Part shown: one piece after another, positions 23,515 through 34,400 of the stretch
How positions within the stretch are numbered: the stretch's first letter is position 1
Layout of the letters: every line of letters begins with the position of its first letter
Origin: Cristatella mucedo
Lineage: Eukaryota > Bryozoa > Phylactolaemata > Cristatellidae
Length of the DNA stretch: 64,000 nt
Direction: 5' to 3'
Assembly (NCBI GenBank): GCA_009760855.2
Contig: WPIO01000009.1
Coordinates: forward strand, 6,983,001 to 7,047,000
The notes under the pieces: generated by a model
What the model was told of the DNA's origin: nothing
Databases searched by the model: none
What the model saw: only the letters and a program-made list of their open reading frames with translations
Program-made: the position numbers and the translations under genes

Positions 23515-23626
23515 TTCTTAATCTAACTCTGTATACGAGATTTTGGAATTAAATCGTGATGCACATCAGGCGCATTGATTTATCCATTCAACTTACAACA
23601 ATAGGAATAAAACCAGCCAGAATACA

Positions 23627-23690
23627 ATCGATAGAGCTCCCTCAGAGAACTTAATCTCTTTCCAGGCTCTTTAAATTTGCTTTAAAGAAA
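23627..23690 (-). mobile_element. LINE family A, terminal hairpin fragment
   Basis: GAGCTCCCTCAGAGAACTTA ... TCTTTCCAGGCTC is the family terminal hairpin (minus strand) with mutated outer stem. Nothing more of the element is present. Confidence 0.65.
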
Positions 23691-23772
23691 GCACGGTTGA
23701 ATGGTTAGTTTTAGCATACTCAATCAACAAAAGCACGGTTGAATGGTTAGTTTTAGCATACTCAATCAACAA
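23689..23772. repeat. Perfect 42-bp tandem duplication
   Basis: The unit from AAGCACGGTTGAATGG to CTCAATCAACAA occurs at 23689-23730 and again, without a mismatch, at 23731-23772. It adjoins the hairpin fragment on its left. It is recent compared with the neighbouring decayed repeats, or an assembly artefact. Confidence 0.95.
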
Positions 23773-23788
23773 CAGCAGACATGGTTTC

Positions 23789-23940
23789 CGAGCTGGTTTT
23801 ACCCAGTAGTTAAAGTGCTCGCCCCGACCAAGGTCTGGCCAAAATCGTAGGCTCGAGGCCTGAGTGGCTTATGTGAAGCACATGAATAGAGATTATGCTA
23901 TCTTAAGGCGCTATACAACTAATTTATATTTATTTTATAC
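23789..23940 (+). mobile_element. SINE-1, copy 2
   Basis: Head with GTAGTTAAAGTGCTCGCCCC and a box B remnant (GTAGGCTCGAGGCC), followed by the LINE-type hairpin in mutated form (AGCACATGAATAGAGATTAT ... AGGCGCTATAC) and an AT-rich tail. More decayed than the copy at 44.1 kb. Confidence 0.7.
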
Positions 23941-25129
23941 TTATGGCTTGCGGTGAAATGTTTCAGCAAGCAAGAACGGTTAGTGACTGCCTGCACAGTG
24001 TTAGTATGCTCCCAACAAGCTCGTTTCTCTTCAAATCCTGCCGCGGCAACCCACATCACCTTCTTCTGTAAAAAGGAGCTTGCATGTACTCATAGGTCGC
24101 AGCTACTGTACTCAGCCGTTGGGCATTAAACAATATTGCCGTCTCGTGCATCGCATTTATCCATCGGACTTCATTCCCAAACTGCTTCTCACATGAAAGA
24201 ATAAGCTGCACTTGTGCTCCGTGAGACAGTATTTACTAAGTGTGAAGTTTAAATTTAATAATTGGGCAAGTTTAACGATTTTAATAGCGAATATTTAATT
24301 TAGTAGTAAAAAATATCATGCGGCATCTAGTTTAAACCTTCCCATCAGCTAAAACTCGGTACAGCCAAGTCGGTCGTCTATTGTGATGCAAATAGCCTCA
24401 TTTAAAGGTATCAATGAACCCCAAACGACTTGCTTATGAAGCACCAAGCTTGGTGTCTGCTGGCAGCCGTCCAGGAGCCTAGGCTACGAGGCATTGAAGG
24501 CCTAATCTACTGGCCGTTTTGGAGGCTATAGCAATGCTGCAGAGGGTTGGACCATGGTGTTAGCTGCGGCCTAGCAGTCACGCGACGGAATAGAGCCGGT
24601 CGTTGCGACTGTCAGCCGGTCGTTGCGACTGTCAGTCTTGAGCAGCGACACTGACTATAAAGACAAATGGCCACGGGGGGGGGGTTCGGACGGACAGTAG
24701 ATAATAAAGAACTCAGCCGTGTGTGCACGGACGAGCTGCCGCCAGGCCAGGTCGATTCCATGCACGGTCTCCACGAAATACTTCACACAAGCAAGCGAAG
24801 ACGGTGAGACATGAGCACTTGCCTTTCCGGATTGACTGCATTTCCTTGGTCTGTCCCATGTTTGATCATTTTGTATTTGGAAAGCTCGACTGAGTAGCCC
24901 TCGACCTTGAAGCCTCCTTGAGTTATCCTGTAAATGAATACTCTTCATAGGGCTTGAGAGCATAGCAATGCCCTCACTCAGACGCAAGACTGTTATCCCT
25001 TGGTCTTTGCCTTGGGGTAAGATAATGGCACTTTATGGCCGGCGCACGGGTAGTCCTGTTCTGGACAATCCTTCATTGCTTGCAACAAATGGGTTGATAG
25101 CAGCAAAGGCTCTTCTGACGAATTGTCGA

Positions 25130-26340
25130 TAACGCTATTGGATATGCCAATTTTAGTATTTTACTTTACTGTTATGCTAAAGGGTAAACGCAATAGACCT
25201 AGTCGAAGCATTGCGTTTTTGTACATAAAATGAACTGGGTTTCTGTAACTTTTTATCTGCTAGTAATCCTGAATGCACAATACAACTCTTACACTTAGGA
25301 GCAAAAGATAAGCAGGTTGACATTTTACACATTTTGTAAACTCCAGAAAATAATGGGATTGTCCTGAAATCCAAAGTCGCTGAGTTTCACACTCTGGAAG
25401 CGTATGACCTGAAGTTTGGGTCTCCAAAAGATTACAGGTTGGCTTAGAGTGCAGTCATATAACGTGATCCAGGCAGTGGTATGTGAACCTGACTATGAAG
25501 TATTTCCGACAGGTAAAGAACATCGAAGTTGAAACACTGACTTATGGGGACTCGGTGAAAGTTGGCAAGAAGCGAAGTTATATGATAAGATCGATGACTA
25601 GGAAAGTAAGCTGAGCTGTAAAAATGTGCACCTTTTTGTAAGCCTCTTATTGGACCATTAGAAAACTGCGAATATTGAATTACGCATTTGTAGTCGGGGC
25701 TCATCAAATGCACAGATCAGCAGGGCAGCAGTATCCTTACCTATGCAAGGCCAACTTATCCAGTGGAATTTAGCTAAGAATGACGGTATTGCAGTTGGAG
25801 CTGGTACGGTCGTTTAATGAATGTCACTTTGGAACAGGACACCCATATTGCATAACCACACTACAGGAGATATGCTAGGCGAGCCCAATTTGACTGTTAT
25901 TCATTCTAAGTTCTAAGTGAAACTGGTTTCCTATTGCCATTAATTTGGTTTTATGTCCATACAGTCTAATATAGTTTAGTCCCGTTTGAGTTTTAAGTGC
26001 AAATGCCAGCAGCTTATGCTGCACGGGAGGTAACATGACTAATTTGATGCTATTTATTGGGAAGCACTAAGGATACAATCGCCACACAGCCCCGTGTCAT
26101 CCCTTTAAAAATTAAGTATAGATTTTCTTGCTATTGAATTGACAAGAGCGGGATTAAAAACTTGGAAAAAGTGGACTTTCATAGCTCGCTGGAGTACCAA
26201 CATTTTAAGGCTATATGGGTGACCTTTGCAAGTTGACATTTAAAATCATGATTCCAGAGCTGAAATTTGACCTGAAAATTTGCTTGCAGTGAGATTTATG
26301 GCCCAAGTAAGAAGATAGACACTCAGGAAGGACTTGGTAA
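25130..26340 (-). mobile_element. Very old family A-like LINE remnant with internal deletion
   Basis: Counterpart of 3200-4060. The minus strand shows C-terminal and post-YADD sequence up to about 26010, then jumps near 26040 to sequence matching 6985-7300 (GATGC ... GGGAAGCACTAAGGATACAA, CCGTGTCATCC), the 5' part of the element. The reverse transcriptase core and most of the endonuclease are missing. Confidence 0.55.
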
Positions 26341-26477
26341 GTATTCCCAAAATGTTCATTTTTTACTAATAATCATTGTCCTGACGCATTTATATACAGC
26401 CCTATGAACGGTATAATTTCACATTAGTAGAAAAGTAGGCATGCCAACTGAGGAAAACTCGCTCACTCAGTCGCTGG

Positions 26478-26590
26478 TAAACAGATCAGTGGGTATTAGC
26501 CCGAAGGGCTAAGCACTCCCTATTCCCGACTGAAGCAGTGGGTTCGACTGTTGCATTGAGTAATCATAAATTGCTTAGTGCAAGTGCTTG
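26478..26590 (+). mobile_element. tRNA-like block (SINE-3), copy 2
   Basis: A box A-like TTAGCCCGAAGGGCTAAGC followed about 35 bases later by box B GGTTCGACTGT (26541-26551) and TTGCATTGAG. Counterpart of 7700-7805. No CCA end or clean acceptor stem, so it is a retroposed tRNA derivative rather than a tRNA gene. Confidence 0.5.
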
Positions 26591-26757
26591 TGAAGGCCTA
26601 ATCGTCAAGGCTTTTCAGCCTTACTGTAAACAAAGCTGCTAAATGAGCTGACAGTGTTCCCTAACTAATTTAAGTTCAACATTTATTGCCTGTCAAGCCA
26701 CAAGTGATTATCTGAAGAAATGTGTTACCTGTTGGTAGCCATAATTAAGCCTTATGA

Positions 26758-26850
26758 TACTAATAATAATTACAATAATTCATTGTTTCAGCGCTCTCAG
26801 AGAACCCAATCTCTTTCAAGGCACTTTCTATTTGCTGGTAGCATGCTCAA
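26758..26850 (-). mobile_element. LINE family A, terminal hairpin fragment
   Basis: An AAT-rich tail, then CAGCGCTCTCAGAGAACC ... ATCTCTTTCAAGGCACTTTC, the family 3' hairpin on the minus strand. The body is missing. It lies inside the right copy of duplicated segment 1. Confidence 0.65.
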
Positions 26851-27290
26851 TGACGACAATCATATATATGTTTTTTATTTATCAAGACAACCTAGTTTGC
26901 AGGCAAAGATGACTCCTCTTGCCTGAACATCAATGCATAGCTTGCAGCAAGCTAATAGTTCGTTAGGGTCATCAGCTGATGGATTCCGACAAGCAAACCA
27001 GCTAACCTGCTGCAGTAAGGCTATTTGTATTACTGAACTGTCTTGACACTCCGTGAATGAAGAAAATAAAGTTAGGATCGTGACGGTTTTGAAACTTGAA
27101 TACATTGGATGTCCTACTATTTAACTACCGTCAAAGTACGTTGCCTTTTTGTCAGTATTCAATGAACATAAGCATGAGCACTGTTTATTGCTAGGCATGC
27201 TTCAGCCTGCTTGCACCCTTAACCACGTTTCTGTGAACACCTAAAGTCGTCCAAACGCCTCCTCTATTAACGCTTTCTTTCTCTTATCGG

Positions 27291-28376
27291 TAAGGTTTAA
27301 AAGCTAGAGAAACTTAATAAAGCAACGACAAAACTCCGATAAATCCTAACGCAATCAGTCTCACACGCATCTTGCAGGCTTTCATATGGCCTCTGTTACA
27401 TTTAGCTGTAAAAGCTCGAGCATAGAAGTTTATACGCAACTCTGCAGCTAGAATACAGTAGTCAGCCGTGAACGTTGCAGCTGCCACGCATTACATTGAT
27501 TCACACTGATGTGAAATGACTCACTTAAAGCAGTGCATTGACTTCCATATCCTTTTGTGCCCTGTCTCCCAACACTAACCACCTGCTTCTGACTTGGGTC
27601 ACTTAGCTGTGCAGCTAACCTGTAGCTGTCTGAATTTATTGGGGACCACACGACCATTTGCCCAATCGTTGATCAAAAATTAGCTCTGAGAAAAAAAAGA
27701 CACCTGAAATCTCTACCGAGTGCGAAACAACAAGAATAATGCCCCCTTTACGGACGCACATTCGGAGTTTGTAATCGTGTTTTATGACGTGTTCGTCCAC
27801 CTAGAGATCTCCCAGTCTCAAATAGAAGGTGTTCAAAAAATTCAGAAGGGTATTTGTAAAGGCCCTAGTATTGAATGAAGCCATGTCAGAAATGCAAGGA
27901 GAGCTAGGGGCTACTTGTAATGTGCAAGGACAACTAATGTGCTCAAATTAGATCCTTAAATTTCTTGCTCTGGATTACTTATCATAAATATTTACGCTTC
28001 AGACTTGGCCTTGAACCACCAGCTTCCGCAACACAGATCGCTTGCCTGTACTTCAAACTGACTACAAGTGTTTTCGCGACCGAGACTTCATATCACATGA
28101 TCCGAAAGGCTAAAATTCGCTAATGATTGAACATGATGACATAGCCTGGCTGCACGATATTCAGAAACTAATCGAAAATATTTCTTACCTGATTCTGAAA
28201 AGGCCATCAACAATGTTTAGAGCCACAAACCACCCATTGTAAAACATTGATTACTTGATCATGCTAAGTTGGAGCCTGTCAACTGCTAGCAGAACTTGAG
28301 TCCAATTGATCGCCAGCGGTTCAAAGTTTGGAAGGTTTCACAATGTTATACCAAAGCCACGCCGATAGAATCATAC
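27291..28376. other. No exon recognised downstream of galactosyltransferase exon 4
   Basis: This is where the next exon of the minus-strand gene would be expected if the intron were short. No sequence resembling the conserved C-terminal part of the family was found on the minus strand here by eye. A 69-codon minus-strand frame (27448-27657) shows no family resemblance. Confidence 0.35.
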
Positions 28377-28499
28377 CTGTCAGCCATATCGTCGTCTTCA
28401 CCTCCCCAACCAAAGTAAAGCGTGCTAAATCCGTTGACCTTCTCAAATGCCTCTTTCTTAGCTGAGAGAACTCCACTGACATAGAACGAGTATGGTAGC
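28377..28499 (-). CDS. Beta-1,4-galactosyltransferase, coding exon 4
   Basis: The acceptor is CTGCCTTGCAG and the donor GACAG before GTATGA. It completes a Thr codon, then reads LPYSFYVSGVLSAKKEAF and YFGWGGEDDDMADR. The Tyr at residue 256 aligns with the Tyr that favours galactose in mammalian B4GALT1, which hints at a galactosyltransferase, but the next two residues (VS in place of FG) are unusual. WGGEDDD, the acceptor-site and catalytic loop, is perfect. The exon ends in phase 2, so at least one more exon must follow. Confidence 0.93.
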
Positions 28500-31400
28500 C
28501 TGCAAGGCAGGGTACAAGCGTACTGGCATTGCAGCTTCGCCCACCTCATGCCTCTCGGCATTCATTACGTAACACTGGAAAATGAAAATTTTGTAAATGG
28601 CTAAAAAGAAATTACTAAAGACTGAAAGGCGATTTGTGGTTTAGCTGCGGTTACCACCGTATATAGGAAAAGATAAATTTAGGCTCAGCTAAGTTCATCG
28701 GACTTTTTCAGACTCTCTTCTGGACTCATCGGCATAAAAAACCAATGCATGCAAGGGAGACCATACTGGCATGCTACAGAGTAGAATTTTAATATGGAAA
28801 ACGGTCAATACTTGCAAAGTTATTTAAACGTAGCTAATCAAAGGTGGTGCACTTAAAGGCATGCAGTCTGGTTAGCATTCTCACACTCATCAAATGTAAA
28901 AGAACTCTTAATAACCTAATTTATCGTCTAGCAGCTGAGGATTTTATCATGCTGAGTCAGCCTCAACCGGTTGACTGGCAGCAGCAATCTAGTTTTGCTG
29001 TTAAACTATAATTATGAGAAAACAAATTTAAATTATTAATTATGGACGGTTTAAATATCAAGGCTGCAGCAGCATACGGAATTAAAAACTGGAGAACTTA
29101 GCATTTGCAGCTAGCTCGAATTATGCGATCTGCCATATAAATGCATGAAATCTCACCGTCAGTAGAAAGGAAAGGGTGCCAACATGTATCAGCTTTAGCT
29201 TACGTGTTGTTGAATTTATCAATGCCCGCAGCGTAATGATGAAAACTATGAGGACATCCGTAAAGGTTGTTGTCATTAAGAGGAATGAGGTCGACGTCAT
29301 GGAAAATAAAACAGTCGTAGTTTCCCAGACGTGACGAAACCAAAGCCCCGACGTTCATCAGGAGACCCCTGTTGAAAGTTTCATTGTCCACCTAAAAATG
29401 GTAGCACGCAGCACATTAATATAAATCGCAGTAAAACGACTGAGCGTCTCGTGCCGATCTTCTGTTCTTCTGTGCAGGAGCTGCAGAGCTTCGAAGACGA
29501 CTGGGATTTGCCAAAAACAAACAACAACGCAAAGCTTGATTCAGCAGCTACGGTATCGCGAAACGCTAGCCCAATAAGCATTCCAAAACTGAAAGGGAGA
29601 AAGTAAGTAAGCAAGTAGGAAAAAATGAGTTCGTGAAAACGACAAAACATTCGCTTGCTGCATAAATATTGCTTTAGCGCTTTACCAACCTGTGTTTTGC
29701 GAGCATGTTTAGCCATCGAAGTGAAAGAGTTTCAAACTGAAAACGTTTGGCTTGCATGCACATCGTTCGTGCTCTCGGCTGACGAGTCGTTTACGTAGTT
29801 TTGCCACACTGCTAATTTTTCTTCATCGGCCGACCATATATCGTCCGCTTGCACGCTTGTGTTCCCCTTGAATTTTTGCGGAACCAAAGGCACAAAAATT
29901 GCTGTGCTTCATTGTTCTACCAAAACTTAATTAAATGAGAACCACGAGGACTGCATGAGAAATACAAAGCATTCTCGAATGTGTCTACCTTAACCTTGTA
30001 AGCAGTTTCTACAACAACAAAGAATGACCCACTCGTAGGGAGTGCTCTGGTGGCAAAAGCTGAGCAATTTCGCTGGGAAGTGCAACGCTGTCATTAATCC
30101 ATGTTATTGCCACAAGGCGAATCCATTGGCCCCACAGTAACCTCTTAATTAATTAAAAACCTTCCTAACTCTCTGCTCAGTCTGCAGCGTGCGAATGTAA
30201 GGGCTGAGCTTAGCAGACTTCCCAGTCTGGAAAGTGTCTCACTAGTCACGTAAAATACAACGAGCTGCTTCACCTAGTCTACACTGACACATTCCTATTC
30301 CATCTGAAACATCACGCAAAAGACCTGCAGTATATTTCCAGAATGCGACCTGGTGATAGTAGTAGCAGCCTACTCGTCCGAAGAAGGACGGAGTATTACT
30401 GAGGCGGGGCAGAGAAAGCTACTTGCGACGACCCACAGTGGCCGTAGAGGTAGGCATCTGCTGCAAACGATAACATTATGAAGCGACGAACTATAATATC
30501 ATAGGATTGGAGAAAGCCCAATAGCGGCATAGGAAGCAAGAACACTAAATGAGCCACTGCTTGACTGCAGCCCATTTTGCGGTTACAGAACTCGGTGTGC
30601 AGCTATTGCATCCGGTCAGAACTTGGGAGCAAACACGACGCTTGTAGCTGCCCGAGTCTCAGGGGACATACCACGAATGCCGGTGACGACTCAACACGTT
30701 AGTACGGCTTGTTACTTGTAGGCACTGCAACAACGCAAGCAGGTGCGCCGGCGCTCATACCGTAAGATGTCAACTCCGTATCCATAAAGGTGATGAGTCT
30801 ATTTGACACCTGTGGACGGTTGCAGGCGTTCGACCACAACCACTACCCACACCGACGACTGTGTGGCACAGAGCTCAAATTAGCTCTACTTTTGCTCAAA
30901 TCTCCAATCCTGATTACCCACTTATCTATGGATCCGGTTTTTAGACGGTTTATGAAATGAACTAGCCCGTATTTTCACTGACTCCTTAGGAAATTACGGC
31001 CATGCACGGCTGGAAATAAAAAGCAATCCTTAACAGCCAGCTATTGCGGTTCTCAATATTCGTTTTCGCCCCCTCATCAGGTGCTAACAGAAGTTGCTAC
31101 CGAGGGTCCGGGGAATCTACTGCTAAGGTGTCGCTGTGGCAACTTTAAATTCTTATTCCTCGCAAACTCCTGTCCTACCAACAAGCAGGACTTCAAACCG
31201 TCTCCAGATCTCTCCGCTTTTCGTAAGTCCACGTCGTCAGCACTTCACTTAGCTGGAAATAGACAAGCACATTTAGCCGTACTGCTATCTTAACCTATAT
31301 CCGAAATCATCTCATATTATAACAAAAGTAGTGCATACAGCACAGGGAGATGCAGACTTTGCTGTACCATAGCTCAAGCTACTGTCACTTTGTCCTATCA

Positions 31401-34400
31401 TGCTTAGCACTGGCATGGCCTCAGAAATCTAGTTTTGTGTACCTTTAGTGCAGTTGGTCTGTGGGGTACGACGGTCAACGTCTATGTCCAGCATCCATTT
31501 TAACCGTACACCCATTAGCCATTAGCAGAGTTTCGAAAGGCCATGTACAGTCAAGTTACAGCTGATAACAAAAATTCCAATTCGTTGGCTTTAACGACAT
31601 AGAGATTCAGCAACCGTAGTATGGTCGAAATCACTCGACGGTAATCGAAAGATGTAACCGAACATGACGACTTCGCATTCACCGTGTTGCAAAGTTGTGC
31701 ATTAAGTGGAATTAATAAAGAGAAAGCCATGCATATATAATGACACTCGAGAGAACAAGTTTTCTTAAGTTGGAAAGAATGTGAAAAGTAGTCGCCATTG
31801 AAACGAAGAGGTTGCGTCATTGAAATATAGACTTCTCTGTCATCGTGTAGCATCAGCCTGTGACCTATAGCATAATACACTACACAGAACGCTGCCGAAA
31901 CACAGTTCCTCGTCTGGAATTTAGCAAGGCTTAGCTATAGTCACATTACTGGTAGTCCAGATATCTTCTGTAGTCGGCTCGTAGCCAGAGAAATCAGCTG
32001 TGGTTCATAACTTCAACAGTTCGAAAGGTAGCTGCCTCGAAGCAAATTAAACAGTCACACGCTCCACAGAGGCTACAATTGGCTCAGGAAGAATGACCAC
32101 TTTGCACACCAAATCGGCAATCAAGGCTAAGGTAATAGACATACGCACGTTATCGGCAGCAGTTTCTGTGATATCGTGTAGAACCATAACCTCTGGCTTC
32201 TCAAGCTCTACATCAAACTTCTAGATTTCCACACACTGAGCTTCAACTGTAGCTTGCAACTTAGCTACATCTGTCACATCATCGGCCTAGAAGTCTTCCA
32301 GATTAACCGCAGTAAGTACTAGCTATCTGCCATCATTACCACAATCAATTTCACACCACGAACCACTGTCAGTAATAATCCCAGCTGACTGCCGGTTTAC
32401 GGCGAAAGTTTAGGTAGATATTTCCAGCGTTTTCTTCAGAAAGCGTACCTCTTCGTTTTTTTAGAATATCCATGATCACTACAGGCATACGTTTAAATGC
32501 TGCTACAGAATATTATGCCAGCGGTACAGCTTCGCGATGTCCATGCTGCCAGCATATTTTTAGGAGCGAAGCAAAGTCGGTAGCATAGTCTTCATCAATT
32601 TGTTCAAAATGGGCTATACACAGCGCCACAATTTGTCGCAGTTCACCAGGAATTTGTCCTGCCTTCCCAAGTTCAGCATAACTTTCAGTTATAACATCGT
32701 TTAACGATTCAACATAGCGTTTGATTTAACTTCAGCAGTCAGTAAAGAACTCCATATTTACGGCTTTACGGTTGCCAATTAAGCCAAAAACCATGAGACT
32801 ATAATAAGAAGGCTGCTTATTGTCCTTAGCAATTATCCCAAACTTCCAACAACACATGTTTCAAACGTGGTGTGCGGCAGCCATGTCTGGGCTTGCTAGG
32901 ACAAAAACACATTACTCCTAGTTGTACTAGTTTCAGTCGTCGCAAAAACATATCTGGTGACGCCTGAATTTTGTATTACTTATAGTTGCTTGAATTTGCA
33001 GCACAAATGTAGGTACACAGGCTTGAGTGTAGCATTGAATAAGAGCGATCAATAATTGACATATCAACTCCGCATCCTAAATTCAGACTATTCTATTTAT
33101 CACAAGTGGACAGTTACAGGCATGTAACAGCGACCATGAAGTAGGCCAACGACTCTGTGGCCTAGAGCTCAAATCAGTTTCCGTGCCAACGCCCCGAGTC
33201 TCAAATCGTTACTGCCCGACTATTTCAGGGTGCCGACCTTTTATGAGCCTCGGCCACAAAATATGGCCTAGTCGCATAATAGCAAATACAAATTATCCGC
33301 AATAATTCGGCTGGTTTACCAGGTGCCGTCTTTTAATCGCCATTGGAGTTCTAACCGGTGAGATTAGCCCATGGAGTTACTCTGCAGAATAATGTGAGGC
33401 GGGTTGGATCGGGTAATGTATAAATCAACCGGCGGGAAATATCCACTGTCTGCTGAGCTTGCTGTGAACGGTGGAGGAAGAGGTAGGCCAAAGTAGTCCA
33501 TGGAAAAAGGAAACAATATGACACAGTGCTCTTCGTTCAAGCGAGCTGCACACTGCCAAGCGACTCGGTTGTTTGCAAGAGATTCCAGATGCAGCAGCAC
33601 AAGTCACTGCTGCTACCACCATCACAGCAGCAGCAACACAAAAAGCACAAGCAGAACAAGCAATAGTTCTACGAGCGACAAAATCTTGAATTATTTCCGT
33701 TGCTTGACTGGTAGCCAGTGCAGGTTGGCGAGGAGTTGAGTAATGTGGCAGCTGTGACGCTCATGTCAGGCAAGGCTAGCAGCAGAGTTTTGCACCAGCT
33801 GTAAGCGCCTGATTGGACAGGCCAGTAGGCCAGCAAGCAGTGAGTTACAGAAGTCAAGATAGGATTATACAAACACATGAACCAAGTTAGATCTAGTATC
33901 CCTGTCTAAACAAGAACAAATTTAAACATTATTACGTAGCTGAAACTAGGCAGACTTGATTGTTGAGCTGATGTGGTCATATAACGAAAGATCAGTTTGG
34001 AGCCTGACTTCTAAGTTTCGCACAAAGTAAACAGGAGATATATTTCCAGATGAATCTTATCAATATGTCTACCAGCTGCTTGGCGACATATTTCTTCAAG
34101 ACATTTTGACAAAAAAGTAAGAAGGGATAGTTAGCGATGGGTCGACAAGACCTGTGAATCTAATTCTGGCTTTTTAAGCATCAGTCTCACGACGGCCTAT
34201 TTGAATGCATGTGGGCGAGTTGGAAAACCCGACGTGCGTGCGGGTTGAAAAGCCTGAGCCTAAGGTTTTACATTACAGAGCTGCTGTTAAATATGGGGAT
34301 GCTGATGGCAAGTGAGCTGCCGTCGTTTTAGCCTTGGCCGAGAATGCAAGTACGAAGTGGTCATTTGTATTGTGATGTTGTTTGCCACTGGGAAGCCTGT

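Larger units (their letters stand above)
24340..27290 (+). repeat. Old duplicated segment 1, right copy
   Basis: Collinear with 2220-8390. It lacks the two family A insertions present at 4.1-7.6 kb in the other copy. Its own LINE remnant has lost the middle (junction near 26010). A small 20-bp tandem duplication (CCGGTCGTTGCGACTGTC) sits at 24595-24634 in the region corresponding to the SINE-2 head. Confidence 0.6.

Noticed and set aside
29381-29716. Extended exon 3 of the galactosyltransferase or a separate gene
   Set aside because: The frame crosses the acceptor site at 29391 and its upstream part has no family resemblance; the spliced reading is consistent with exon 2.
30760-33260. LTR retrotransposon with R4 as its LTRs
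   Set aside because: The repeats have no visible TG...CA ends, primer-binding site or polypurine tract, and no gag-pol motif lies between them.
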